A DNA stretch of 64,000 nucleotides. Source: Glycomyces tritici (GTDB lineage: Bacteria > Actinomycetota > Actinomycetes > Mycobacteriales > Micromonosporaceae). The stretch covers positions 173,657 to 237,656 of the forward strand of contig NZ_JAUEMJ010000008.1 in NCBI RefSeq assembly GCF_030403505.1, written 5' to 3'. Shown piece after piece: positions 30,694-42,924 of this stretch. The position numbers and the translations under genes were made by a program. Below the pieces are notes generated by a model, which did not search any database, had not been told where the DNA came from, and saw only the letters and a program-made list of their open reading frames with translations. Positions within the stretch are counted from its first letter, which is position 1; each line of letters opens with the position of its first letter.

Positions 30694-32269
30694 GATCCGT
30701 ACTCCTCGACGAGCGCGCGCTTGAGGACCTTCCCGCTCGCCCCGAGCGGGAGCTCCTCGACCACGTGCACGACCCGGGGGTACTTGTACGCCGCGACCTT
30801 CTCCTTCATGTACGCCACGACCTCCGCCGCGTCGACGGCGGCGCCGTGGGCGGGGACGACCGCGGCGTGCACCTCCTGGCCGTGCGTCTCGTGCGGCACG
30901 CCGAAGACGGCCGCGATCGAGACGTGCGGGTGGCGGGCGAGGACGGCCTCCACCTCCGTGGGGTACACGTTGTAGCCGTTGCGGATGATCATGTCCTTCT
31001 TCCGGTCCACAATGGTGACGATGTGCTCGGCGCTGACGGTGCCGAGGTCGCCGGTGCGGAACCAGCCGTCCACGATGGTCTGCGCGGTGGCGTCGGCGCG
31101 CCCGAGGTAGCCCTTCATGAGGTTGTGGCCCCGCACGACGATCTCGCCGAGCTCCCCGGGGCCGAGGAGGTCGATCCGGTCCTCCGTGTCGGGATCGGCG
31201 ACCGCGACGTCCACGCCCCAGATCGGGGTGCCCACGGTGCCGGGCCGGATCGGCTCGTCCACCTTGTTGAACGTGCACGACGGCGCGGTCTCGGTGAGGC
31301 CGTAGCCTTCGTGGACCTGCGCGCCGAAGGCCCGCTCGAACGCCTCCAGGAGCGCCACCGGCAGCGCCGCGCCGCCGGAGACGGCGTACCGCAGCGGCGG
31401 CCGGTGCGCCGAGCGCCCGGCGGCCTCGACCATCCCGGCGAAGTTCGTCGGCACCGCGGTGAACACCGTCGCCCCGTACCGGTTGAGCAGCGCCAGCGCC
31501 TCGTCCGGGTCGAACTTCGGGAGCAGGATGATCGCGGCCCCGCGGCGGAACGCGATGTTGAGCACGGCCATCTGCCCGAAGGAGTGGAAGAACGGCAGGC
31601 CGCCGTAGACCACGTCGTCGGCGCGCAGGGGGAACGAGTCGATGAGCGAGACGTGGACCTGCTCGATCATCGCCAGGTGCGAGCCGACCGCGCCCTTCGG
31701 CGTGCCGGTGGTGCCGGAGGTGTACAGGATCGTTGCGGCGTCGAGCGGGTTGACCGAGGCGTACCGCTGGATCGGTTCGGCTTGCGCCGCTTCGGCTTCG
31801 AGTCGCGGCAGCGGGTGGCCGCCGACCTCGAGGCCTTCGGGGGCGAGCACGGAGACGAGGGGGACACCGGCGCGGGCGGCGGCCGGGGCGGCCTCGGCCA
31901 GGAGCGGCGCGGCGGCGACGAGGAGGTCGGCCTCGGCGTCCTCGAGCACGAACGCGATCTCCTCGGCCTTGAACAGGAGGTGGATCGGGACGATCACGGC
32001 GCCGAGCGCGAGCGCGGCGTAGTAGACGCGCGGGAAGTCGGGGACGTTGGGCACGAGCATGGCGACGCGGGAGCCGCGCCCGATGCCGCGGGCGGCGAGC
32101 GCCCCGGCGTAGGCGCGGGTCTGGTCCCACAGTTCGCCGTAGTGCACGGTGTGCCCCATGAAGTGCAGGGCGGGGGCGTCGGGCCGGCGGCGGGCGCTCT
32201 CGGCGAGGATGGCCGCGATCGAGAGGGTCCCGTGTCCGGGGCCGTCGACGGCGGGGTCGTTGCGGTGCG

Positions 32270-32273
<4 letters not shown>
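30690..32273 (-). CDS. AMP-dependent acyl-CoA synthetase/ligase
   Basis: The 527-residue enzyme has the AMP-binding P-loop ILYTSGTTGTPKGAV, the core VHEGYGLTETAP, GWFRTGDLG and the C-terminal Lys loop LPLGASGKVLKRAL. It activates a carboxylic acid with ATP to the acyl-CoA, the entry step before the dehydrogenases. ATG 32273 follows AAGGAG and overlaps the upstream dehydrogenase stop as ATGA. It is the last gene of the long Liv-kinase-dehydrogenase unit, so its substrate is probably the acid that the importer carries. Confidence 0.92.
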
Positions 32274-33495
<1,222 letters not shown>

Positions 33496-33499
<4 letters not shown>

Positions 33500-34545
33500 C
33501 TCGTCCGGTCGGAAATCCACAGGCCCTCCTCGGCCAGCGGCGCGACGATTGCGCCGATCGCATCGAATCCCTCGCCGACGGTCTGCCCCTTGGTGTACCG
33601 GTAGTGGACGCCTTCGAGGATGACGGCGAGCTTGTAGCAGGCGAAGGCCCGGTACCAGCGCAGGTCCGGGACGGGCGTCCCGGCGCGGGCGGCGTACGCG
33701 TCCGCGACTTCGTCGAACGCGGGGTATCCGGCCCCGGCGACGATCGGGCCGGCGGCCCGCTCCCCGCCGGGCAGTTCCCTGATGTGCCAGTACATGCCGA
33801 GCATGCCGAGGTCCACGAGCGGGTCGCCGAGGGTGGCCATCTCCCAGTCGAGGACCGCCGCGACGCGCGGCGCGTCCGGCGCCCCGGCCACGAGCATGTT
33901 GTCGAGCCGGTAGTCGCCGTGGACGATCCCCGACCGGCCCGAGTCCGGAACGGCCGCCGCGAGCCGCTCGCCGAGCGCGTCGAGCGCGGGCGCCTCGCGG
34001 GAGCGGGACGCGTCGAGCTGCCGCCGCCACGTGCGCATCTGCCGGTCGAGGTACCCGTCCGGCCTGCCGAAGCCGCCGAGCCCGAGCGGTTCGGGCTCGG
34101 CGGCGTGCAGGTCGGCGAGGATCTCGGCGACCTCGATGCCGAGGCGGTGCAGCCCTTCGGGAGTCCAGTCGGCGTTGCACCGCGGATGGTTCAGGACGGC
34201 GCCGTCGACGAACTCCATGACGAAGAAGACCGTGCCGGTGACCTCGCCGGCCCCGGTGTCGTCGACGACGTCCACTGTGGCCGGCACTGGGATGGTGCCG
34301 CGCAGCGCCGAGATCACCCGGTGCTCGCGCCGCATGTCGTGCGCGGTCGGCAGGGCGTGGCCCAGCGGGGGCCGGCGCACCACCAGCGGCGTCTTCGCGC
34401 CGTCGACCCGGTACGTCAGGTTCGAGCGGCCGCCGTCGATGAGCGCGGCCCGCAGCGGGCCGTCCCCGGCCAGCCCGGGGTGCTCTCGGGCCAGCCAGCG
34501 GGCCAGCCCCGCAGTGTCCAGCCCCGGCACGTCCACGTCGGTCAT
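33496..34545 (-). CDS. APH-family small-molecule kinase partnered with acyl-CoA dehydrogenase
   Basis: The 349-residue protein has the APH fold: nucleotide loop GGRSNLTYRV, Brenner motif VHGDYRLDNML and metal-binding VLDWEMATLGDP. It is not expected to be an antibiotic kinase. This subfamily is the N-terminal half of animal ACAD10/11, and bacterial LvaA phosphorylates 4-hydroxyacyl-CoA. Here it is translationally coupled to an ACAD10/11-like dehydrogenase and lies in an acyl-CoA operon, supporting that role. ATG 34545 lies 27 nt after the binding-protein stop. Confidence 0.85.
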
Positions 34546-34572
34546 CGGTCTCCTTCGCCTCGTTGCTGCGGG

Positions 34573-35850
34573 CTAGCTGCCCGGGATGCCCTCGTTCGCC
34601 AGCGGAACGGGGTTCGGTTCGACCGCGGACACGCTGCCCGCGCCGACCTCGTACGTGGTGCCCACGTAGTCCTGGACGCCCTCGTTCACGACGGTGATGC
34701 CCACGGACCGGTAGGCCGCGTGGTCGCCCTCCCCGAAGGAGAGCGGCACGATCCCGTTGCCCACCAGGTCTCCGGATTCGACCGCCGCCACCAGGGACTC
34801 GCGCGTCGGGTCGTCCCCGGCCGCGGCCAGCGCCTCGGCGAACAGGTAGCCCACGCTCATGCCGAACACCGTGTTCCCGGTGAACGGCGCGCCGTCGTTG
34901 TACTCGGCGTTGATCTCCTCGAACAGCGCCACCCACTCCCCGTCAGGGCTGAACGGCAGGTAGTTGACACTCACCATGCCCTGGAGGAGCTGCGGGGCGA
35001 GGTCCGCGCCGAGGTAGCCGGCGAGGGTCGGGTAGTCGGCGCCCGAGGAGGAGACGTACCACTTCGGGAACCACTCCATCTGCGCGGCCGTGCCCACCGC
35101 CATCGCGGTGAAGCCGTTGATGGTGCCGAGGACGTTCACCTCGCAGCCGGCGGCCATCATCGCGCCCGTCTGCGCGGTCAGGTCCTCGGCCGAGGTCGAG
35201 TAGACCTGGACGTCGGTGATCTCGTTGGAGCCCAGGACGGTCTCGACACCCTCGATGATCCCGTCGCCGTAGTCGTCGTCCTGGCCGAGCACGCAGATCT
35301 TCGCCCCGGGCTGCTGGTCGACGGCGTACTGCGCGAGGGCCGCGCCCTCGGTCACGTAGTCGGCGTTGAACGCGAAGGTGTTCTCGTAGACGTCCGGCTG
35401 GTTCCAGGTGAGCGATCCGGAGGAGACGAACAGGTCGGGGACGCCCTGCTGGTCGAGGTAGTCCAGGACGGCCGAGTGCGTGGGCGTGCCGAGCCCGTTG
35501 ACGATCGCGAAGACCTTCTCCTCGGTCACCAGCTCGCGCACGGCGGTCTGGGTCGCGGAGGGGTCGTACCCGTCGTCTTTGACGAGGTACTCGATCTCGC
35601 GGCCGTTGATGCCGCCGTTGGCGTTCACGTACTCGAAGTAGGCGGCCGTGGCGGCCGAGATGGTCGCGTAGCCGGCCGCGGCAGGGCCGGTCAGCGGCTG
35701 GTGGGTGCCGATCGTGACCGTGTCGTCGGTGACGCCCGGTACGGATTCGTCGCTGTCGGGCGTGCTGCACGCGGCGAGGCCGAGTGCCGCCGCCGCGGCC
35801 AGCGCGGCCGCGCTCTTCAAGGGTTTTTTGAACGACGTCGGGATTCGCAT
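34573..35850 (-). CDS. Liv-type ABC substrate-binding lipoprotein
   Basis: The 425-residue precursor has a basic signal region and lipobox LAAC. The body is a type-1 binding protein of the branched-chain amino-acid family (VTIGTHQPLTGPAA, FEYVNANGGINGREIEY). Such proteins also bind organic acids and aromatic or steroid-like acids, and the surrounding acyl-CoA genes make an organic acid more likely than leucine. ATG 35850 is 5 nt after the LivM-type stop. Confidence 0.88.
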   Translation of the reverse strand: MRIPTSFKKPLKSAAALAAAAALGLAACSTPDSDESVPGVTDDTVTIGTHQPLTGPAAAGYATISAATAAYFEYVNANGGINGREIEYLVKDDGYDPSATQTAVRELVTEEKVFAIVNGLGTPTHSAVLDYLDQQGVPDLFVSSGSLTWNQPDVYENTFAFNADYVTEGAALAQYAVDQQPGAKICVLGQDDDYGDGIIEGVETVLGSNEITDVQVYSTSAEDLTAQTGAMMAAGCEVNVLGTINGFTAMAVGTAAQMEWFPKWYVSSSGADYPTLAGYLGADLAPQLLQGMVSVNYLPFSPDGEWVALFEEINAEYNDGAPFTGNTVFGMSVGYLFAEALAAAGDDPTRESLVAAVESGDLVGNGIVPLSFGEGDHAAYRSVGITVVNEGVQDYVGTTYEVGAGSVSAVEPNPVPLANEGIPGS

Positions 35851-35855
35851 GACGA

Positions 35856-36869
35856 TCACCTCTCTGTGGTCGTGGAAGGGGTTGCGAAGCGGAGGGGCCG
35901 GGCGGCGCGGAGCCGGTCGAGCAGGCGGGCGGCGCCGCCCGGCCAGGCGGTGGTCAAGGCGATGAGACCGGCGCCGAAGAGGAGCAGCGCGAGGTTGCCG
36001 TCCAGGCGCCGGCCGAGGTCCTCGGGGGCGAATGCGGCGAGCTCGTCGATGAACCAGGGCAGGACGGTCACGAGGACGGACCCGATGGCCGCACCCCCGA
36101 TGCTGCCGAGGCCGCCTATGACGGCGGCGACGACGAGCAGGAGCGAGAACGCCAGGCCGTAGCCGCCGGGTGTGACCTGCTGCGTGGCGATGGCCAGGAC
36201 CGCGCCGCCGAGCCCGGCGGGGACGGCGCTGGCGGCGAACGCGCCGGTCTTCACCAAGCCAGGGTCCACTCCGGACAGTCGGGAGGCGGTCTCGTCGTCG
36301 AGGACCGCACGCATCCGCAGTCCGGCCCGGCCCGAGCGCAGGACCACCAGGGGTGCCACCGCGATGGCGGCGACGACGATGGCGAGCCAGGCGTGCCACT
36401 GCTCGACCGCGATGAGGGCCGAAAGTGCTTCAGGGACCGGGAAGAACGGTGCGGGAGCGCCCTGGTCGCCGCCGAGCGGCAGCGTGTTCGCGGCGGCGGG
36501 GAGGGCGATGACGAGGGCGAGCGTGAGCCCGGCGAGGTAGGGGCCGCGCAGCCGCGCCGCAGCCGCGCCGAGGAGCAGGCCGAGGAGGCCCGAGACGATC
36601 GCGGCTGCGGCGAGGCCTACCGCCAGGGCCCACGGCCAGGGGCCGTCGACCGCCGAGGCGGTGAAGGCGAAGCCGTAGCCGCCCGCGGCCATGAGGACGG
36701 CGTGGCCGAGCGAGAGCTGCCCGGTGAGTCCGACCAGGACGGTGAGGCCGGCGACGGCCGCGAAGCACGCCGCCGCGAGCGCGAGCTGGTAGTTGCGGAA
36801 CGGGTCGAGGGCGAACGTCCCGCCGATCGCCAGGAGCGTGATGATCAAGGCGCGCAAGGTGGTCCTCAT
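35856..36869 (-). CDS. Liv-type ABC permease, LivM-like
   Basis: The 337-residue membrane protein has about nine hydrophobic helices and the LivM block LTGQLSLGHAVLMAAGGYG. It forms half of the importer channel. Its ATG overlaps the LivH-like stop as ATGA. In this operon it probably imports the organic acid later activated by the ligase at 30.7-32.3 kb. Confidence 0.9.
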   Translation of the reverse strand: MRTTLRALIITLLAIGGTFALDPFRNYQLALAAACFAAVAGLTVLVGLTGQLSLGHAVLMAAGGYGFAFTASAVDGPWPWALAVGLAAAAIVSGLLGLLLGAAAARLRGPYLAGLTLALVIALPAAANTLPLGGDQGAPAPFFPVPEALSALIAVEQWHAWLAIVVAAIAVAPLVVLRSGRAGLRMRAVLDDETASRLSGVDPGLVKTGAFAASAVPAGLGGAVLAIATQQVTPGGYGLAFSLLLVVAAVIGGLGSIGGAAIGSVLVTVLPWFIDELAAFAPEDLGRRLDGNLALLLFGAGLIALTTAWPGGAARLLDRLRAARPLRFATPSTTTER

Positions 36870-37744
36870 GCGGTCCTCGCCTCCTTCGGGGCGAACAGGC
36901 CGCCGGGGCGGACGAGCAGGACGAGGGTCATGAGGGCGAGCACCGCGAGCGGCGCGGCCGAGGCCGAGGCGTACCCGGTGACGAGGCTGACGAGCAGGCC
37001 GACGCCGATCCCGGCGAGGAGCGCCCCGGCGGGCGAGTCGAGCCCGCCGATGACCGCGACGGCGAAGGCGTTCACGAAGAGGAGGTCGACGGCGTGCGGG
37101 TTGAGCCCGAGTTCGGTGGGGACCAGCAGGAGTGCGGCGAGTGAGGCGGCGGCGCACGAGAGCGCCCAGCCGAGTGTGACCATGCGCGGGACCCGGACGC
37201 CGAGGAGCCGGGCGGTCTCGGGGGCGAACGCGGCGGCCCGCAGCCGGAGGCCGAGGGAGGTGCGGTTGAACAGGAGCGCGAGCGCCGCCATGACCGCGGC
37301 GGCGGACCCGAGCGTGAACAGGTCGTAGGGCGAGAGCACCGGGATGCCGCCGATGATGAAGGGCCGCTGCGAGAACGGCGGCTGCATCGGCCGGTGCTCG
37401 GGCCCGAAGGCGATCGCGAGCCCGGCCTGGAGGACCATGACGAGCCCGATCGCGACGATGATGCCCGGCAGGGGCGCGTGCGCGGGGAGGCGGCGCATGA
37501 GGCCGCGTTCCACGCCCGCGCCGAGGAGCGCCCCGGCGGCGAGGCCGGTGAGCAGGCCGGCCCAGTAGGACCCGGTCGCGGCGGTGACGGCGAAGGCCGC
37601 GTAAACGGCCGCGACGGCCATGGCGGCCTGCGCGAAGTTCACGACTCGCGCAGTGCGCCAGACGATCACGAGGGAGAGCGCGAAGAGCGCGAGCACGGCC
37701 CCGCGGGCGAGCCCGGCGGAGAGGAGGAAGACGAACCGGTCCAT
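36866..37744 (-). CDS. Liv-type ABC permease, LivH-like
   Basis: The 292-residue membrane protein has the LivH pattern (TARVVNFAQAAMAVAAVYAAF, AVIGGLDSPAGALLAG). It is the second channel half. The ATG at 37744 overlaps the stop of a 150-codon open frame that occupies the 452-bp insert upstream. Without that insert the ATG would overlap the LivF-type stop directly. A ribosome site is weak. Confidence 0.88.
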   Translation of the reverse strand: MDRFVFLLSAGLARGAVLALFALSLVIVWRTARVVNFAQAAMAVAAVYAAFAVTAATGSYWAGLLTGLAAGALLGAGVERGLMRRLPAHAPLPGIIVAIGLVMVLQAGLAIAFGPEHRPMQPPFSQRPFIIGGIPVLSPYDLFTLGSAAAVMAALALLFNRTSLGLRLRAAAFAPETARLLGVRVPRMVTLGWALSCAAASLAALLLVPTELGLNPHAVDLLFVNAFAVAVIGGLDSPAGALLAGIGVGLLVSLVTGYASASAAPLAVLALMTLVLLVRPGGLFAPKEARTA

Positions 37745-38195
37745 CAGGACGACCCCGATCCGCCTGCGAGCGCCGCTCGACCAGTGCGCATCGCCGTCGG
37801 GCGCTGGCGGAGGCGTTCGGGAGCCAGGAGCGCCACCGTGCTGAACCGCTGCGGCGTATGGGGAGACGCGTCGCGTCGGCGCGACGGCGCCCCCGATCGG
37901 CCATGCGGCTGCGCGGCCATGGCGAGAGCGGACCGTCGGCGGACCGCGCAGACGGGCAGTCGGCGGTCGGAGGCGACCGACACCGGTCCCTCGGAGGACA
38001 CGCGGTGTCGGCACGGCCCTCCCGATCGGCCATGCGGCTGCGCGGCGACCGCGCGGACGGGCCGTGGGCGCGCCGGCGACCGGGTTCCGCGCCCCCGCGA
38101 GGCGGGCGAAGGGAACCGTGTCGTGGCGGCTCGTCGACGCGGTCGCGCCTCGGTTCGGCGGCCAGTGCGGGCGGAAATGGCGAGGAGTCGGTCCA

Positions 38196-38196
<1 letters not shown>
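37744..38196 (-). other. 452-bp insert in the Liv operon; doubtful 150-codon open frame
   Basis: This stretch separates livF-like and livH-like genes. Both ends carry CGGTCCATCAG (37737-37747 and 38189-38199), which is the livF stop/livH start junction itself. A 26-bp direct repeat lies inside at 37892-37917 and 38021-38046. The leftward frame starts on the livF stop (ATGA) and ends on the livH start (ATGA), but its product is an Arg/Pro/Ser-rich string with no recognisable fold. I read it as a small mobile or repeat insertion with target duplication rather than a gene. Confidence 0.55.
37892..38046 (+). repeat. 26-bp direct repeat, two copies 129 bp apart
   Basis: Identical 26-bp copies start CCCGATCGGCC and end GCTGCGCGGC, at 37892-37917 and 38021-38046. 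A degenerate ACCGCGC(A/G)GACGGGC follows each. They lie wholly inside the Liv-operon insert. Confidence 0.85.
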
Positions 38197-39637
<1,441 letters not shown>

Positions 39638-39685
39638 CGTGGTACTCGCACCTCTTCGTGTCGGAGTAGACTCACCATACCCCAG

Positions 39686-39704
39686 ATACCGACCGGACGG
39701 TATG
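39686..39704. promoter_or_regulatory. Operator C, upstream of the Liv-kinase-dehydrogenase unit
   Basis: ATACCGACCGGACGGTATG is close to a perfect palindrome (ATACCG...CGGTAT). It lies between the LivG-like start (39637) and the stop of the next upstream SDR (39754), marking a separate promoter for the 9-kb unit. Confidence 0.75.
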
Positions 39705-39753
39705 TGCTGTGGACAGTGAATCCATTTCGATATGTTGCGGGTCTTGCGGCAGC

Positions 39754-40488
39754 TCAGGTGTGGGGGATGCCGGCGGTCATGCCGCCGTCGACGACGATTT
39801 CGGTGCCCGTGACGTAGGCGGAGGCGTCCCCGGCGAGGAACACGACGGCCCCGGCCAGATCGCCTGGGGCGCCGGGGCGGCCGAGCGGGATGAGGAGCCG
39901 CGAGGGGTCGATGCGGGTGGTCATGTCGGTCTCGATGAAGCCGGGGTGGATCGAGTTGACGCGGATGCCGTCGCGGCCGAGCTCGACGGCGAGGGACTTC
40001 GTGAGGCCCCGGACGCCGAACTTCGAGGCGGTGTAGCCGTGGAGGCGCTCGCTGCCGCGCAGACCCTCCACTGAAGACACGTTGACGATCGAGCCGCGCC
40101 CGGCGGCCTTCATGGCCGGCACGACCGCGCGGCAGCCGAGGAACGTCCCGGTGAGGTTCACCGCCAGGACCGCGTTCCACTTCGCGAGGGTGAAGTGCTC
40201 GATCGGGGCCGCGTTCGCCATCCCCGCGTTGTTCACGAGCACGTCGACCGCGCCGAACCTCTCGAGCGTCTCGGCCACGACGCGATCCCAGGCCGCCTCG
40301 TCGGCGACGTCGAGTCTGCAGAAAGTGGCCCGGCCGCCGAGTGCTTCGGCCAGCGCGTTGCCCTGCTCCGCAAGGATGTCGGCGATCACGACGCGCGCGC
40401 CTTCGGCGTGGAGCGCGCGCACATAGGTCTCCCCGATGCCGCGCGCGCCGCCGGTCACGATCGCGACGCGCCCCTCGAGCCCGTTCAC
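39754..40488 (-). CDS. SDR-family dehydrogenase
   Basis: The 244-residue short-chain dehydrogenase has TGGARGIG, NNAG, SSVEGLRGSERLHGYTASK with the Tyr-Lys pair, and HPGFIETDM. It resembles 3-hydroxyacyl-CoA or hydroxysteroid dehydrogenases. GTG 40488 overlaps the oxidoreductase stop as GTGA. It is the last gene of the operator-D unit. The substrate is probably a hydroxyacyl intermediate, by context only. Confidence 0.87.
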   Translation of the reverse strand: MNGLEGRVAIVTGGARGIGETYVRALHAEGARVVIADILAEQGNALAEALGGRATFCRLDVADEAAWDRVVAETLERFGAVDVLVNNAGMANAAPIEHFTLAKWNAVLAVNLTGTFLGCRAVVPAMKAAGRGSIVNVSSVEGLRGSERLHGYTASKFGVRGLTKSLAVELGRDGIRVNSIHPGFIETDMTTRIDPSRLLIPLGRPGAPGDLAGAVVFLAGDASAYVTGTEIVVDGGMTAGIPHT

Positions 40489-41477
40489 TCCCCCACCGCC
40501 ACGACCAGCCGCCCTGTGGTGTTGCCGTCGGCGAGCCGCTGGACCGCCGCCGCCGCGTCCTCGAACGGCACGGTCTCGGACACGACCGGGCGCACCGCGC
40601 CGTCGGCGGCGAGCCGGGTGAGCGCGGCGTGCGCCTCGGCCACGAGGTCCGGGCGCTTGCGCTGGTACAGGGCCCAGTGCAGGCCGAGCACACTGTAGTT
40701 CTTGACCAGGGCGTGATCGGCGCGCACGGGCGGGACCTCGCCCGAGGCGAAACCCACCACGACAATGCGGCCCTCGAAGGCGATCACCTTCGTCGAACCC
40801 GCGAACGCCTTGCCGCCCACGGGATCGAAGACGACATCGGCCCCGCCTTCCGCCTTGACCGCACCGATCCAGTCGTCACCGCGAAGCAGGACCCGGGAGG
40901 CTCCGGCGGTCTCGGCGACCGGGGTCTTCGCCTTGTCGCCGACGATGCCGACCACGTTCGCTCCAGCGGCGGCCCCGAGCTGGCAGGCGGCCGTGCCGAC
41001 GCCGCCCGCGGCGGCGTGGACGAGCAGCGTCTCTCCACTCTGGAGACGGGCGCGCTGGTGGAGCCCGAACCAGGCGGTCTGGTAGGCGATGAGGAACGCC
41101 GCCGCGGCGGCGTCGTCCAGCGACTCGGGCGCCGGATGCACCGAGGTGGCGGGGACGACCGCGTACTCGGCCATGACGCCGATCGCGGTCGCGACCACGC
41201 GCTGCCCCACGGCGATCCCGTCGACGCCGCCATCGACACCGGGTCCGAGCGCGGCGACCTCGCCGCACAGCTCGATGCCGGGCGTGAACGGCAGCGGCGG
41301 CCGCTCCTGGTACATGCCGCGGGCCAGCAGCACGTCGGGGAAGTTCACGGCCACGGCCCGGTTGCGCACCAGGACCTCGCCGGGGCCCGGTTCGGGGACC
41401 GGGACCTCCTCGACCGACATGACGTCGGCGGGCTCGCCGTGGGCGGCGACCCGCCACGCGATCATGGGTTCAGCCAT
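40485..41477 (-). CDS. NADPH:quinone oxidoreductase-like MDR protein
   Basis: The 330-residue medium-chain reductase has AVAVNFPDVLLARGMYQ, the cofactor loop HAAAGGVGTAACQLG and no zinc ligands. Family members reduce quinones, enoyl-CoAs or acrylyl-CoA, and enoyl-CoA reduction would suit this island. Its ATG lies 8 nt inside the TetR gene's 3' end, so translation is coupled. Confidence 0.87.
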   Translation of the reverse strand: MAEPMIAWRVAAHGEPADVMSVEEVPVPEPGPGEVLVRNRAVAVNFPDVLLARGMYQERPPLPFTPGIELCGEVAALGPGVDGGVDGIAVGQRVVATAIGVMAEYAVVPATSVHPAPESLDDAAAAAFLIAYQTAWFGLHQRARLQSGETLLVHAAAGGVGTAACQLGAAAGANVVGIVGDKAKTPVAETAGASRVLLRGDDWIGAVKAEGGADVVFDPVGGKAFAGSTKVIAFEGRIVVVGFASGEVPPVRADHALVKNYSVLGLHWALYQRKRPDLVAEAHAALTRLAADGAVRPVVSETVPFEDAAAAVQRLADGNTTGRLVVAVGE

Positions 41478-42054
41478 CGGTCCTCCGCAGGCTCCGCAGG
41501 AACAGCTCGGTGATCTGGGCGGCCAGCTCGGCCTCGTTCTCGGGCCCGTCGTGGGAGTACCAGTGGGGCAGGTAGTGGATGTCGGAGAAGAAGTGCGCGA
41601 TGAGGACCGAGACCGGCACGTCGTCGCGGAAGCGCCCCTCCGCCTGGCCGCGCACGATGAGCTCGGCGAACTTGTCGTGGTACTCGCGCCTGCGGCGCTT
41701 GACCTCGGCCTGCCGCTCGGGGGTGAGCATGTGCTGGCTGCGGAAGAACACGGTGCCTTCCGGCAGGAAGTCGATCGAGGTCACGACCACGTCCTCGCAC
41801 ACGGCCCGCAGGACCGCCTCGGTGTCGCCGCCCTGGGCGGTGATCTCGTCGAGGCGGCGCTTCTGGAGCGAGAGCATCCGCTCGTAGATCGCGAAGAGCA
41901 GGTCGTCCTTGGACGTGAAGTAGTGGTACATCGCCCCCTTGGTGACACCGGCGGCCTGCACGATCTGCTGGACGCTGGTGTTGGCGTACCCCTGCTCGGC
42001 GAACAGTTCGAGTGCGGCTCTGAGGACCTCGTCGGCCACGTTCTTGGTCTTCAT
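41470..42054 (-). CDS. TetR-family repressor of the catabolic island
   Basis: The 194-residue protein has a TetR head (VLRAALELFAEQGYANTSV, then GVTKGAMYHYFTSKDDLL) and a C-terminal helical domain typical of regulators sensing acyl-CoAs. I prefer ATG 42054, 6-9 nt after GAAGGATGG, over ATG 42063. It lies inside the unit behind operator D, so it is probably autoregulated. It is the only TetR in the island and the natural partner of operators A-D. Confidence 0.88.
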   Translation of the reverse strand: MKTKNVADEVLRAALELFAEQGYANTSVQQIVQAAGVTKGAMYHYFTSKDDLLFAIYERMLSLQKRRLDEITAQGGDTEAVLRAVCEDVVVTSIDFLPEGTVFFRSQHMLTPERQAEVKRRRREYHDKFAELIVRGQAEGRFRDDVPVSVLIAHFFSDIHYLPHWYSHDGPENEAELAAQITELFLRSLRRTDG

Positions 42055-42066
42055 GGATCCCATCCT

Positions 42067-42807
42067 TCACCAGGAGCGGCGCGCGCTCGCGCCGCCGTCC
42101 ACGAGGATCGTCTGCCCGGTGACCCAGGCGGCGTCCTCGGAGAGCAGGAACGCGGCCGGTCCGGCCACGTCGTCGGGCGCGCCGAGGCGGGCGAGCGGGT
42201 ACGCGCCCGCGGCCTCCGCTTCGCGGCCCTCGTACAGCGCTTTCGAGAAGCGGGACTTGATCACCGCGGGCGCCAGCGCGTTCACGCGCACGGCCGGGGC
42301 CAGTTCCTCCGCGAGCTGCTCGGTCTGGTTGATCAAGGCGGCCTTGGAGATCCCGTAGAACCCGATGCCCGGGCTGGCGGCGGTGCCGGCGATGGAGGCG
42401 ATGTTCACGACCGCCTTGAGGCGGCCCGCGGCATGGGCCCGGCGGGTCCAGGACAGTGCGGCGATCACGTTGACCTCGAGGATCTTGCGGGCGGCGTCGA
42501 GGTCGATGCCGGTGAGGGGCCCGTAGGCGGGGTTGATGCCGGCGTTGTTGACGAGGTGGTCGAGGCCGCCGAAGCGTTCGGCGGCGTGCGCGACCGCGGC
42601 GGCCTGGTGGTCGGGGTCGTCGGCCTTGCCGGCGACGCCGGATGCGCGTTCCTCGCCGAGTTCGGCGACCGCGGCCTTCAGCGCGTCCTCGTCCCGGCCG
42701 GTGATGACCACCGACCCGCCTTCGCTGACGAGCCGGTGGGCGATGGCGAGGCCGATGCCCCTGCTCGCCCCGGTGATCAGGGCGACGCTGCCCTCGAACC
42801 TCTGCAT
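42067..42807 (-). CDS. SDR-family dehydrogenase
   Basis: The 246-residue short-chain dehydrogenase has TGASRGIGLA, NNAG, SIAGTAASPGIGFYGISKAA with Tyr-Lys and LAPAVIKSRF. ATG 42807 follows GGAG; a TTG four codons upstream would overlap operator D and is less likely. It is the first gene of the SDR-TetR-oxidoreductase-SDR unit. It probably oxidises a hydroxyl intermediate of the island's substrate. Confidence 0.88.
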   Translation of the reverse strand: MQRFEGSVALITGASRGIGLAIAHRLVSEGGSVVITGRDEDALKAAVAELGEERASGVAGKADDPDHQAAAVAHAAERFGGLDHLVNNAGINPAYGPLTGIDLDAARKILEVNVIAALSWTRRAHAAGRLKAVVNIASIAGTAASPGIGFYGISKAALINQTEQLAEELAPAVRVNALAPAVIKSRFSKALYEGREAEAAGAYPLARLGAPDDVAGPAAFLLSEDAAWVTGQTILVDGGASARRSW

Positions 42808-42817
42808 GCACGACTCC

Positions 42818-42836
42818 AAACCGTCTGGTCGGTATG
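42818..42836. promoter_or_regulatory. Operator D, upstream of SDR-TetR unit
   Basis: AAACCGTCTGGTCGGTATG matches the island consensus. It ends only 11 nt before the SDR start codon and abuts the ribosome site, so a bound repressor would act as a roadblock and the TetR gene would be autoregulated. Confidence 0.75.
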
Positions 42837-42924
42837 TGGGGACTCTACCACCGCTCGGGCCACTCGTAAACGGGCCGCGACCCGGGACTCATCGCCTCCG
42901 GGCCGCTCGATGCGCCCTGCGGGT

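Noticed and set aside
37892..38046. Direct repeats as a CRISPR array.
   Set aside because: Only two copies, 129 bp apart, and no cas genes in the window.
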